NCBI RefSeq assembly: GCF_020884795.1
Contig: NZ_BBZF01000027.1
Coordinates: 61,359 to 125,358, forward strand
Reading direction: 5' to 3'
Source of the DNA: Micromonospora okii
GTDB taxonomy: Bacteria; Actinomycetota; Actinomycetes; Mycobacteriales; Micromonosporaceae
Length of the DNA stretch: 64,000 bases
A model generated the notes under the pieces. It was not told the origin of the DNA. It searched no databases and worked only from the letters and a program-made list of their open reading frames with translations. The translations under genes and the position numbers were made by a program. This document shows, one piece after another, positions 34,539 to 41,950 of this stretch. Each line of letters starts with the position of its first letter. Position 1 is the stretch's first letter.

Positions 34539-35093
34539 GTGACCCGAGATGGCTCCGCCGCCCGCCCGCACCGCCCGACCGCGACGATGACCACCGCCCC
34601 GCCGGCCCTGCTCTACGCCCGGCCCGGCATCGTCGTCACCGCCGACCGGTTCACCGTCGGCCGCACCACCTGGGAGATCGTCGACCTGACCCACCTGCAC
34701 ACCACCCGGGGCCCGCACGACCGGCTGGCCGTCCGGGCCGTCGCGCTCACCGCCGCCATGATCGCCGCGCTGGGGCTGCTGCTCGGCTTCGCCGGCGGCC
34801 TGCAACGGCTCACCGCCGGGGCGTACCTGACGTTCGGGGTGCTGGTGCCGCTGCCGGTGCTGCTCGCGGCGGCCGGGGACCGCTGGCGACCGCCGCCGTA
34901 CGAGCTGTGGGGCTGGCACCTGGGCGTCGAGGTGCTGCTGTTCAGCAGCGACGACGAGCGGCAGTTCGACGAGGTCCGCCGCGCCGTCCGGCGGGCCCGC
35001 GAGGGCGCGCGGCGCGGCCCGGGACACGGCGAGTGGGCCGGCGCGCGGCCCGACGGGTGGGGCCCCGGCGAGCCGTGGCGCCCGGCCCGCTGA
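34539..35093 (+). CDS. DUF6232-like small membrane protein
   Basis: A 184-residue protein from GTG 34539, with GGGAGA 5-6 nt upstream; ATG 34587 is possible. The N-terminal part (LLYARPGIVVTADRFTVGRTT, then WEIVDLTHLHTTRGPHD) is a small beta domain, followed by two hydrophobic helices (about 70-105) and a cytoplasmic region ending in an Arg/Gly-rich tail. This order fits the DUF6232 family of actinobacterial membrane proteins, whose function is unknown. The stop codon overlaps the first unit of a 26-bp tandem repeat. Confidence 0.7.
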   Translation: MTRDGSAARPHRPTATMTTAPPALLYARPGIVVTADRFTVGRTTWEIVDLTHLHTTRGPHDRLAVRAVALTAAMIAALGLLLGFAGGLQRLTAGAYLTFGVLVPLPVLLAAAGDRWRPPPYELWGWHLGVEVLLFSSDDERQFDEVRRAVRRAREGARRGPGHGEWAGARPDGWGPGEPWRPAR

Positions 35094-35144
35094 CCGGCCG
35101 GTGGGCCGAGACCGCTAGACCGGCCGGTGGGCCGAGACCGCTAG
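35093..35144. repeat. Perfect 26-bp tandem duplication
   Basis: Two identical 26-bp units at 35093-35118 and 35119-35144 start with ACCGGCCGGTGGG and end CGCTAG. The first overlaps the last base of the preceding stop codon. A third copy is only begun (ACCGG). Confidence 0.85.
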
Positions 35145-35208
35145 ACCGGACGATCGGGGTCGGGCCACTGATCGGGCGGCGAGGTCGGGCCCCTGTCCGG
35201 CCGGCGGG

Positions 35209-35535
35209 TCAGCCGGCGACCGGCTCGGGGGTCGGGGTGCGCTCCGGGGCCAGCCACCGGCTGACCCGCCGCTCGGCGTAGAAGGACACGAACGGCACGG
35301 TGCCGGCGAGCATCACCAGCACCATCCGCTTCAGCGGCCAGTCCGCCCGGCGGGACAGGTCGAACGCCGCCGCCAGGTACAGCATGTACAGCCAGCCGTG
35401 CGCGGTGCCGACCACCGCGACCACGCCCGACTCGTCGAACCCGTACTTCAGCGGCATCCCGATCAGGACCAGCACGACCAGCGCCACGCCCACGATCCAG
35501 GCGATCACGCGGTACCGGGTAAGGGCTCCGCCCAC
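35209..35535 (-). CDS. DUF3817 integral membrane protein
   Basis: A 108-residue protein from GTG 35535, with GAAGG-type ribosome-binding sequence upstream. Three hydrophobic helices carry the DUF3817 pattern: YRVIAWIVGVALVVLVLIGM, GTAHGWLYMLYLAAAFDLSR and LVMLAGTVPFVSFYAERRVS, including the conserved HG in the second helix. The family is confined mostly to actinobacteria and is uncharacterised. The gene lies 53 bp behind a small membrane-protein gene on the same strand. Confidence 0.85.
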   Translation of the reverse strand: MGGALTRYRVIAWIVGVALVVLVLIGMPLKYGFDESGVVAVVGTAHGWLYMLYLAAAFDLSRRADWPLKRMVLVMLAGTVPFVSFYAERRVSRWLAPERTPTPEPVAG

Positions 35536-35588
35536 CTTCGTCCGTCCTTCCGAAGCCGGCACCTCGGCCGGGTAGTCGTGAACCGGCC

Positions 35589-36035
35589 TCAGCCGGGATA
35601 GTCGCCGGGCCCCGCGCCCGGATTGGCGTTCAACCATGCCAGGTAGCGGTTGTAGGCGACCAGGTCGTCGTCCTCCGGGCCGTCGGCGGGCGCCCCCGGG
35701 GCCCGGACCACCCGCACGGGCCGGCGGATCCCCGCCGGGGTGGCGCTTCCCGCCGTGACCCTCTCACCGGGCGCGGCTACGTCGGCGGCCGGGTCCGCCT
35801 CGCCCGGGGCCGGGTCGGCCCCGACCGGGGACCGCAGCGCGTGCCGCAGCTCACGCCACCAGACGAAGATCACGAACCCGGCGAAGACCGGCCACTCGAT
35901 CGCGTAACCCCAGCTTATCGAGTTGCCCTCGGCGGCCCGGGTGACCTGCCACCAGCCCAGCCCGAGGCAGCCGCCGGCCAGCACGACCATGGCCACGTGG
36001 CGGACGATCCACGCCGGTGTCCAGAGCCGTTTCAT
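35589..36035 (-). CDS. Small membrane protein, N-terminus resembling SURF1-like proteins
   Basis: A 148-residue protein from ATG 36035, which lies 7 nt after a TACGCT box on the minus strand (leaderless). Two hydrophobic helices (VRHVAMVVLAGGCLGLGWWQ and IEWPVFAGFVIFVWWRELRH) are followed by a Pro/Ala/Asp-rich region and a C-terminal LVAYNRYLAWLNANPGAG. The first helix resembles SURF1 N-termini, but the SURF1 periplasmic domain is absent. Similar proteins are found next to DUF3817 genes in actinobacteria, as here. Function is unknown. Confidence 0.75.
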   Translation of the reverse strand: MKRLWTPAWIVRHVAMVVLAGGCLGLGWWQVTRAAEGNSISWGYAIEWPVFAGFVIFVWWRELRHALRSPVGADPAPGEADPAADVAAPGERVTAGSATPAGIRRPVRVVRAPGAPADGPEDDDLVAYNRYLAWLNANPGAGPGDYPG

Positions 36036-36160
36036 GGCGTCGAGCGTACCGGGCCGCCGGGCGCTCTCCGACGCGGCGTCGTAGCCACGGAGGGGGTTTG
36101 GTGGGGGCGGGCGTGGGCATCCGTCTAGACGCGAGCCCGAACGAGACGAGGGGGGCGACG

Positions 36161-36496
36161 ATGACCGAATCACTGCGGCAGAGCGGCGGCCCGGCGGAGG
36201 CCAGCCCGGAACAGCGGATGCCCGAGTGGGACGGCGACCACGTCCACGACGTGTCTACCCACACCGACACCGACACCGACATTGACGGCGAGCTGGGGAT
36301 CGACCCCGCCGAGCTGGCCGACGACGACCTGATGCGCGAGATGCACAGCCTGCACCGCACGCGGCTCGACACGCTGCGGCACGCCTCGGACTCCGCCCTC
36401 GCGCACCACCTGCGCCGCACGGCGGAGCTGGAGACCGAGTACCTGGCCCGCAACCCCGGCCGCGAGGTGGACCCGGCCCGGCTGCGGGACGAGTGA
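36161..36496 (+). CDS. DUF6158-like small acidic protein
   Basis: A 111-residue protein from ATG 36161, with a G-rich ribosome-binding sequence (GAGGGGGG). An Asp/Thr-rich start (HTDTDTDIDGEL) precedes the conserved block ELADDDLMREMHSLHRTRLD followed by LRHASDSALAHHLRRTAELE. No membrane segment or signal is present. Proteins with this block are uncharacterised. The next gene overlaps it by 4 bp, so the two are probably made together. Confidence 0.75.
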   Translation: MTESLRQSGGPAEASPEQRMPEWDGDHVHDVSTHTDTDTDIDGELGIDPAELADDDLMREMHSLHRTRLDTLRHASDSALAHHLRRTAELETEYLARNPGREVDPARLRDE

Positions 36497-36831
36497 TGGC
36501 GGCGCACGCCGAGCGCGGCATGTCCGCGCCGCCCGAGGTGGTGTTCAACACCGCGACCGACCCGGACCGGGCTGCGGCCTGGCTGCCCGAACCGCTGCGC
36601 ACCGACGGCGACAGCCGCCCCGACGTCAGCGCCGGGCAGCTCCGGGCCCGGTGGGGCAGCGACTCCGCCCCGGGCTGGTCGGCCGAGATCCAGGTCGAGC
36701 CGGCCGACGCCGGGGGCGCCCGGGTCCGGCTCGACCTGGCCGGAGCGTCCGGCCAGCCGGACCCCGGGCTCGCCGACCAGACCCTGGCCAGCCTCGCCCG
36801 CGAGGTGGCCGACAACCTGACCGCCGGCTGA
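36493..36831 (+). CDS. SRPBCC-like small protein
   Basis: A 112-residue protein from GTG 36493 (ATG 36496 is equally possible), overlapping the preceding gene by 4 bp. The start (SAPPEVVFNTATDPDRAAAWL) resembles the first strand-helix of SRPBCC/polyketide-cyclase-fold proteins, and a GARVRLDLAG strand follows. The domain is short and diverged. No catalytic residue can be named. Its partner upstream is the DUF6158-like protein. Confidence 0.65.
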   Translation: MMAAHAERGMSAPPEVVFNTATDPDRAAAWLPEPLRTDGDSRPDVSAGQLRARWGSDSAPGWSAEIQVEPADAGGARVRLDLAGASGQPDPGLADQTLASLAREVADNLTAG

Positions 36832-36908
36832 CCCGCCGGCCGGAACCCCAGCGGCCACCGGGGCGACGCCGCCGGGGCCCGCGAGCCGGAGACGACAGGA
36901 GACCCGGG

Positions 36909-37442
36909 TTGAGCGACAGCACCCTGAAGCAGAAGGTGGCGCGGCTGCGCCAGGCGTACGCGCCGCACGAACACCGGCCGCTCGGCGGCTACCTGGCGGC
37001 GATGGGCACGTACGCGGGCGTGACCGCCGCCATCGCCGGCCTCGTCAAGGCGACCGGCCGCCCGGTGCCGGAGCGGCCCGCACCCGCCGACGTGGTGCTG
37101 CTCTCCATCGCCACGCACAAGCTCAGCCGGCTGCTGTCCAAGGACGCGGTCACCAGCCCCCTGCGGGCCCCGTTCACCCGCTACGACCGCCCGATCGGCA
37201 GCGGTGAGGTGATGGAGCAGGTCCGGGACCAGGGCAGCTCCACCCGGCATGCCATCGGCGAGTTGCTGAGCTGCCCGTTCTGCCTGGCCGTCTGGGTGGC
37301 CACCGGGCTGACCGGCGGCCTCGTCCTGGCCCCCCGCTTGACCCGGCTGGTGGCCACCGCGCTGACGGCGGTCGCCGCCTCCGACTTCCTCCAGATGGGC
37401 TACGCCGTGGCCCAGCAGGCGGCCGAGGGCGACGACGACTGA
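36909..37442 (+). CDS. DUF1360 membrane protein
   Basis: A 177-residue protein from TTG 36909, chosen because AGGAG lies 8 nt upstream and no ATG/GTG suits the conserved N-terminus. The DUF1360 block is complete: ATHKLSRLLSKDAVTSPLRA, PFTRYDRPIGSGEVMEQV and GELLSCPFCLAVWVATGLTG with the paired cysteines. Two to three hydrophobic helices are present. The family is common in spore-forming and actinobacterial genomes, function unknown. A 16-bp-stem terminator follows. Confidence 0.85.
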   Translation: MSDSTLKQKVARLRQAYAPHEHRPLGGYLAAMGTYAGVTAAIAGLVKATGRPVPERPAPADVVLLSIATHKLSRLLSKDAVTSPLRAPFTRYDRPIGSGEVMEQVRDQGSSTRHAIGELLSCPFCLAVWVATGLTGGLVLAPRLTRLVATALTAVAASDFLQMGYAVAQQAAEGDDD

Positions 37443-37453
37443 CCGACCCGCAC

Positions 37454-37490
37454 ACGGGGAAGGGGCCGGTCCACCCGGCCCCTTCCCCGT
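37454..37490. terminator. 16-bp perfect hairpin terminator
   Basis: Arms at 37454-37469 and 37475-37490 pair perfectly around a 5-nt loop (TCCAC). It lies between the convergent DUF1360 gene and the small minus-strand gene. Confidence 0.85.
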
Positions 37491-37518
37491 ATCGTCGTCC
37501 GCCCGCGTACGCGGGGCA

Positions 37519-37719
37519 TCAGCTCTGCATGCCGGACCAGCCGTGCGGCGACTCCGGCTCGCGCTCCTCCGCGTCCTCGTCGCCGGTGATGATGTCCCGG
37601 TCGACGGCCGTGCGGTCGTGCTCGCCGGCGAAGTCCGGGTCGGGCGTGGTGTCCAGGCCCTCCGGCGGCTGGCCGAGCGCCGTCACGTGCTCGTGCCCCT
37701 GCTCCTCGCGGTCGCTCAT
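37519..37719 (-). CDS. Small acidic hypothetical protein (66 residues)
   Basis: From ATG 37719, with GGAGAGGA upstream. The protein is hydrophilic and Asp/Glu-rich (ALGQPPEGLDTTPDPDFAGE, DEDAEEREPESPHGWSGM) with no predicted fold, signal or membrane segment. G/C-ending codon use and the ribosome-binding site support a real gene. It may share a transcript with the next minus-strand gene upstream (37769-38062). Confidence 0.6.
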   Translation of the reverse strand: MSDREEQGHEHVTALGQPPEGLDTTPDPDFAGEHDRTAVDRDIITGDEDAEEREPESPHGWSGMQS

Positions 37720-37768
37720 CTCGCTGTCCTCTCCGTGCTCGGGGGTCGGTGCGGGTCGGGGCCGGGCG

Positions 37769-38062
37769 TCAGGGCGCCGAGCCGCCCAGCAGGTCGGCCG
37801 CCTCGTCCACCGCGTACTCGCCCTGGGGGAGGGCGGCGATCCGGGTCAGCAGGACGGCGGGAAGCTCGGCGGCGACCGCCCGGCGGTAGATGTCCACCTG
37901 GCTGATCCGCTCCTGGCCCCGGTAGAGGTCGTCGAGCAGCTCGTCGAGCGGCCGGATGTCCGGCTCCTCGATCTCGACCTCAACCTCGACCCCGGCCTCG
38001 AGGTCGACGTCGACCCCGGCCTCGGCCCCCGCCTCGCCCCTGTTCACCGCTGCGTCACTCAC
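37769..38062 (-). CDS. Hypothetical protein with acidic N-terminus (97 residues)
   Basis: From GTG 38062. Residues 10-35 are almost entirely Glu/Asp/Val/Ala. The second half (PLDELLDDLYRGQERISQVD then LPAVLLTRIAALPQGEYAVD) is helical and looks like a small conserved domain. No family could be assigned with confidence. The downstream 66-residue gene follows after 49 bp. Confidence 0.6.
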   Translation of the reverse strand: MSDAAVNRGEAGAEAGVDVDLEAGVEVEVEIEEPDIRPLDELLDDLYRGQERISQVDIYRRAVAAELPAVLLTRIAALPQGEYAVDEAADLLGGSAP

Positions 38063-38110
38063 CCCGCCCCCCTACCCGCCCCGCACCCCCCCAAACCGGC
38101 CCTCACCCGG

Positions 38111-38171
38111 GTCGATCATGGAGTTGACGCGACGACACGCCGGCGAAAGCGGCGACAACTCCATGATCGAC
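38111..38171. repeat. 16-bp inverted repeat GTCGATCATGGAGTTG
   Basis: Perfect 16-base arms lie at 38111-38126 and 38156-38171 with a 29-nt spacer. It lies between the start of the 97-residue gene and the 3' end of the DAHP synthase gene, both on the minus strand. The sequence is not a plain GC hairpin and looks like a recurring intergenic element. Confidence 0.65.
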
Positions 38172-38217
38172 GGGCTGGGAGGCGGGGCCAGGGGCCGAGG
38201 GCCGGGGGTGGGGCGGG

Positions 38218-39297
38218 TCAGGCCGGGGTGGGGGAGAGGGCGCGGCGGTCGCGGACGGCGGTGGCCAGGGTCGCGAGGACCTCCTCCGTGGCGTCCCAGC
38301 CCAGGCAGGCGTCGGTGACCGAGCGGCCGTACTCCAGCTCGCGCGTCGGGTCGAGGTCCTGGCGGCCCGGGAGCAGGAAGCTCTCCAGCATGACGCCGAC
38401 GATGCCGCGCTGGCCGGCGGCGAGCTGGGCCGCCACGTCGGCGGCGACGACCGGCTGGCGGTTGTGGTCCTTGCCGCTGTTGGCGTGGCTCGCGTCGATC
38501 ACCACCCGCTCCGGCAGGCCGGCCGCCCGGAGCTGCGCCAGCGCCGCGCCGACGGAGGCGGCGTCGTAGTTCGGGCCGTCGTTGCCGCCGCGCAGCACCA
38601 GGTGCCCGTCGGCGTTGCCCCGCGTGTGCATGATCGCCGGGGTGCCGGAGACGTCGATGCCGGGGAAGACGTGCGGTACGCCGGCCGCCCGGATCGCGTC
38701 CACCGCCGTGCCGATGCTGCCGTCGGGGCGGTTCTTCATCCCGATCGGCATGGACAGGCCGGAGGCGAGCTGCCGGTGCACCTGGCTCTCCACGGTGCGC
38801 GCGCCGATCGCGCCCCAGGCCACGGTGTCGGCGATGTACTGCGGGGTGATCGGGTCGAGGAACTCGCAGCCCACCGGCAGGCCGAGCCGCAGCACGTCCA
38901 GCAGCAGCGCGCGGGCGGTGCGCAGGCCGGTGTTCACGTCGCCGGAGCCGTCCAGCCCCGGGTCGTTGATCAGGCCCTTCCAGCCGACCGTGGAGCGCGG
39001 CTTCTCGAAGTACACCCGCATCACGATTAGCAGGTCGTCGGCGAGCCGGTCGGCGGCGGTGCGCAGCCGGGCCGCGTAGTCGAGGGCGGCGGCCGGGTCG
39101 TGCACCGAGCACGGGCCCACCACCACGAGCAGCCGGTCGTCGGCGCGGTCCAGCACCCGGGCGACCGCGCGCCGGCCGTCGAGCACGGCCTCGGCGAGCG
39201 TGGCGTCCAGGGGCAGGTGGTGGTGCAGCAGGGCCGGGGTGGTCAGCGGCACGACGCGGTCGATCCGCTGGTCGATGACGCGATGGGGGGTCATCAC
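38218..39297 (-). CDS. aroF: Class I 3-deoxy-7-phosphoheptulonate (DAHP) synthase
   Basis: A 359-residue enzyme from GTG 39297 (ATG 39294 directly follows). It condenses phosphoenolpyruvate and erythrose 4-phosphate in the first step of aromatic amino acid synthesis. AroFGH-type signatures are present: LLVVVGPCSVHDPAAALDYA, VMRVYFEKPRSTVGWKGLIN, GLPVGCEFLDPITPQYIADT, IGMKNRPDGSIGTAVDAI, HLVLRGGNDGPNYDAASV and VIDASHANSGKDHNRQP (metal-binding). A leader peptide and attenuator-like terminator lie upstream. Many actinomycetes rely on the class II enzyme, so this class I copy may be the aromatic-responsive one. Confidence 0.95.
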   Translation of the reverse strand: MMTPHRVIDQRIDRVVPLTTPALLHHHLPLDATLAEAVLDGRRAVARVLDRADDRLLVVVGPCSVHDPAAALDYAARLRTAADRLADDLLIVMRVYFEKPRSTVGWKGLINDPGLDGSGDVNTGLRTARALLLDVLRLGLPVGCEFLDPITPQYIADTVAWGAIGARTVESQVHRQLASGLSMPIGMKNRPDGSIGTAVDAIRAAGVPHVFPGIDVSGTPAIMHTRGNADGHLVLRGGNDGPNYDAASVGAALAQLRAAGLPERVVIDASHANSGKDHNRQPVVAADVAAQLAAGQRGIVGVMLESFLLPGRQDLDPTRELEYGRSVTDACLGWDATEEVLATLATAVRDRRALSPTPA

Positions 39298-39366
39298 GGT
39301 GGGTTCCTTCCGCCGACCGTGCCCGGGGCCGGTGCCCGGGGTCGAGCCGGCTGCTCGTACGCAAAA

Positions 39367-39391
39367 GGGCAGGAACGAAACGTTCCTGCCC
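39367..39391 (-). terminator. Attenuator terminator hairpin upstream of aroF
   Basis: Perfect 11-bp arms (39367-39377 and 39381-39391) around a 3-nt loop. On the minus strand the hairpin is followed directly by TTTT, giving a classic Rho-independent terminator, rare in this GC-rich genome. It lies between the leader peptide and aroF, where only an attenuator would be expected. Confidence 0.8.
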
Positions 39392-39415
39392 GGCCGGCTC
39401 GAAGAGAGAGTGACG

Positions 39416-39481
39416 TCAGATCATGGTGAAGTCACCGGCTCCTCCAGCCGGCTGCCTAAACCATCGATACGACCGCGTCAC
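39416..39481 (-). CDS. Aromatic leader peptide of the aroF attenuator (21 residues)
   Basis: A tiny reading frame from GTG 39481 to TGA 39416 encoding VTRSYRWFRQPAGGAG followed by DFTMI. Tyr, Trp and Phe occur within four residues (Y5, W7, F8), so ribosome stalling on scarce aromatic aminoacyl-tRNA would be sensed here. The GTG lies 7 nt after a TAGGCT -10-like box (39489-39494), consistent with leaderless translation. A terminator with a T-run follows 25 bp downstream. Inference: transcription attenuation of aroF by aromatic amino acids. Confidence 0.7.
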   Translation of the reverse strand: MTRSYRWFRQPAGGAGDFTMI

Positions 39482-39488
39482 GCCGAGC

Positions 39489-39494
39489 AGCCTA
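39489..39494 (-). promoter_or_regulatory. -10 element of the aroF leader transcript
   Basis: TAGGCT on the minus strand lies exactly 7 nt before the leader-peptide GTG, the spacing of other leaderless starts in this window. No good -35 match is seen. Confidence 0.5.
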
Positions 39495-39613
39495 CCCGAC
39501 GGCGGCGCGAAAGGCTCACCCCGTCGTCGGCCCGCCGTCGCCCGACGTTCATCTGAATCGATGTCTCCGTCGCTAGTTTTCGGTGCCACACCACGCGTCA
39601 CCGGGAGGTTCCG

Positions 39614-40768
39614 ATGGATCGTCGTACGTTGCTGCGCGCCACCGTCGCGGGCGGGACAGCCGCCTTCGCCGGCAGCCTCTGGTCCTCCGCCGCGCTGGCC
39701 GCCCCGGCCCAGCCCGGCACCGGCCCCTACGGGGCGCTGCGGGCCGCCGACGCCAACGGCGTCCAGCTCCCCACCGGGTTCACCAGCCGGATCGTCGCCC
39801 GCTCCCGGCAGGTCGTCCCCGGCACCTCGTACACCTGGCACGACGCGCCCGACGGCGGCGCCTGCTTCCCGGCCGGAACCGGCTGGATCTACGTCTCGAA
39901 CTCCGAGATCACCCCGGGCGGCGGGGCCTCGGCGGTGCGGTTCGCCGCCGACGGGAGCGTCGCGGCGGCGTACCGGATCCTCTCCGGCACCAACCAGAAC
40001 TGCGCCGGCGGGGCGACCCCCTGGGGCACCTGGCTCTCCTGCGAGGAGGTCAGCCGGGGGTACGTCTACGAGACGTACCCGCAGGGCGGCACGGCGGCGG
40101 CGCTGCGGCCGGCGCTGGGCCGGTTCAAGCACGAGGCGGCGGCGGCCGACCCCGTCCGGCGGGTCGTCTACCTGACCGAGGACGAGAGCAACGGGTGCTT
40201 CTACCGCTTCCGGCCGACCACCTGGGGCGACCTCTCCGCCGGCACCCTGGAGGTGCTCGTCGCCGGCACCGCCACCAGCGGCCCGGTGAGCTGGGCCCCG
40301 GTGCCGGACCCGGACGGCTCACCGACCCTCACCCGGGACCAGGTCTCCGGCGCGAAGCGGTTCAACGGCGGCGAGGGCTGCTGGTACGCCGACGGGACCT
40401 GCTGGTTCACCACCAAGGGCGACAACCGGGTCTGGGCGTACGACGCCGTGAACCAGCGCCTCGACCTGGCGTACGACGACTCGCTGGTGACCGGCGGCAG
40501 CGCCCCGCTGACCGGGGTGGACAACATCACCGGCGCCCGCTCCGGGGACCTGTACGTCGCCGAGGACGGCGGGAACATGGAGATCAACATGATCACGCCG
40601 GCCGGGATCGTCACCCCGTTCCTGCGCCTCACCGGCCAGGGGTCGTCGGAGATCACCGGGCCGGCGTTCTCCCCGGACGGCACCCGGCTCTACTTCTCCT
40701 CCCAGCGCGGCACCTCCGGCTCGTCCTCCGGCGGGATCACCTACGAGGTGCGCGGCCCGTTCCGCTGA
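39614..40768 (+). CDS. Tat-exported PhoX-like (DUF839) protein
   Basis: A 384-residue protein from ATG 39614, with GGAGG upstream. The N-terminus MDRRTLLRATVAGGTAAFAG is a twin-arginine signal. The body is a DUF839 beta-propeller with SYTWHDAPDGGACFPAGTGW, NCAGGATPWGTWLSCEE, RFKHEAAAADPVRRVVYLTE and GVDNITGARSGDLYVAEDGG. These blocks match PhoX-type proteins, which bind calcium and iron and may act as alkaline phosphatases, but many DUF839 members are uncharacterised. Acts outside the cell. No phosphate-regulon genes are adjacent. Confidence 0.85.
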   Translation: MDRRTLLRATVAGGTAAFAGSLWSSAALAAPAQPGTGPYGALRAADANGVQLPTGFTSRIVARSRQVVPGTSYTWHDAPDGGACFPAGTGWIYVSNSEITPGGGASAVRFAADGSVAAAYRILSGTNQNCAGGATPWGTWLSCEEVSRGYVYETYPQGGTAAALRPALGRFKHEAAAADPVRRVVYLTEDESNGCFYRFRPTTWGDLSAGTLEVLVAGTATSGPVSWAPVPDPDGSPTLTRDQVSGAKRFNGGEGCWYADGTCWFTTKGDNRVWAYDAVNQRLDLAYDDSLVTGGSAPLTGVDNITGARSGDLYVAEDGGNMEINMITPAGIVTPFLRLTGQGSSEITGPAFSPDGTRLYFSSQRGTSGSSSGGITYEVRGPFR

Positions 40769-40794
40769 GCCGCCGACGGGGTACAGGGTCCGGC

Positions 40795-41010
40795 ATGAGC
40801 CACCACGAAAGCGACCAGGACCGGATCGAGTCCCGCGCACACCTGCTGCCCGAGGAGGCGGCGGTCGGCAGCGACGACCCGCAGGCGCAGGCCGACGCCA
40901 TCCTCGCCGAGTCGGACGTGCGGGAGGCCGACCAGAACGCCGCCCCCGACACCGTGCTGGAGCACCGCACCTCCGACGAGACGGTGACCGCGATCGAGCC
41001 CCCCGACTGA
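40795..41010 (+). CDS. Small hydrophilic hypothetical protein (71 residues)
   Basis: From ATG 40795, 26 bp after the DUF839 gene. The protein is acidic (SRAHLLPEEAAVGSDDPQAQ, AILAESDVREADQNAAPDTV) with no signal, membrane segment or recognised domain. Ala/Asp/Glu richness suggests a disordered or helical stress protein. Similar short proteins occur across actinobacteria without assigned function. Confidence 0.65.
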   Translation: MSHHESDQDRIESRAHLLPEEAAVGSDDPQAQADAILAESDVREADQNAAPDTVLEHRTSDETVTAIEPPD

Positions 41011-41079
41011 GCCCCCCCCGACTGAGCCGACCGACCGCGCTCGACCGCCCGACCGCATCCGGCCGGGCGGTCGGGCGCG

Positions 41080-41859
41080 TCAGCGGGCGGGGGACGCGCC
41101 GCGCGTGCGGCGGGAGCCCCGGTAGGTGGCGTCGCGCAGCCGGGCCAGCGGTCCCGCCGCCCGCAGCCCGGCCGGCAGGTTGCCGACCGGGTCGAAGGCC
41201 AGCGCGGCGTCCCGCTCGGCCGGACACTCCGCGCCGAGGGCCACCTGCCCGAACGGCCGCCACGGGCCCACGGCGGACGCGACCGCCAGCACCAGCCGGG
41301 GCGCGCCGGCCGCCGGGGACGCCTTGCCCGCCCGGCCGGCCGCCGCGGCCACCCCGGCCAGGCTGCGCCCCAGGTCGGGCGAGTCCGGGTCGGCCAGCGC
41401 CGCGAACCACAGCCGCCGGCCCCCCGACCGGTACGACATGATCGAGCTGTACGTCCCCGCGAAACGCCGCCGGGGCAGCGGCAGGTGGCGCAGCACCGGA
41501 GCCGCCGCGCTGGAGCTGACCAGCAGGTCGAACGGGCGCTCCCCGACGCCGTGCAGGCGCACCGCCAGCCCCAGCACGTCCGGCCAGCCGCCCGGGGTCG
41601 GCGTCCCCTTGGACAGCCGCACCGTCGCCGCGTACCGGCCGGGCTCGTCGAGCAGGGCCAGCCCGGTCGGCGGGCCGCCCGTACCCCAGGTGGTCACCTC
41701 CCCGGCGAAGGTGCGGCCGGCGGGGTGCAGCAGCCGCCCGCCGCGCCGCAGCCGGGTGAGCGCGGCGGCGGCCCGCTCGGCGAGGGCGAGCGCGAGGGCG
41801 GCGGTCGTCGCGGCGGCGGAACGGTCGCGGCCGGCGGCGGGGCGGGTGCGCGTGGACAT
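41080..41859 (-). CDS. Catalase-fold-like protein (often annotated phosphodiesterase)
   Basis: A 259-residue protein from ATG 41859. Segments LLHPAGRTFAGEVTTWGTGG, GRYAATVRLSKGTPTPGGWP and DVLGLAVRLHGVGERPFDLL recall the haem-dependent catalase-like fold in a minimal form. The catalase haem-binding and active-site residues are not recognisable. The N-terminal ~40 residues are Ala/Arg-rich and hydrophobic. Function is uncertain. It is divergent from the M16 peptidase pair. Confidence 0.55.
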   Translation of the reverse strand: MSTRTRPAAGRDRSAAATTAALALALAERAAAALTRLRRGGRLLHPAGRTFAGEVTTWGTGGPPTGLALLDEPGRYAATVRLSKGTPTPGGWPDVLGLAVRLHGVGERPFDLLVSSSAAAPVLRHLPLPRRRFAGTYSSIMSYRSGGRRLWFAALADPDSPDLGRSLAGVAAAAGRAGKASPAAGAPRLVLAVASAVGPWRPFGQVALGAECPAERDAALAFDPVGNLPAGLRAAGPLARLRDATYRGSRRTRGASPAR

Positions 41860-41950
41860 GCCCCTGCGGTACCCCGGCCGGGGCCGTCGATGCCTCGGCG
41901 CGCCGCCCACGGGTGCCGTCCCGGCGGGCGGGATCGGATAGCGTCGGGCC

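Noticed and set aside
35589..36035. SURF1 cytochrome oxidase assembly protein
   Set aside because: Only the first helix resembles SURF1; the SURF1 domain itself is missing and the protein is too short.
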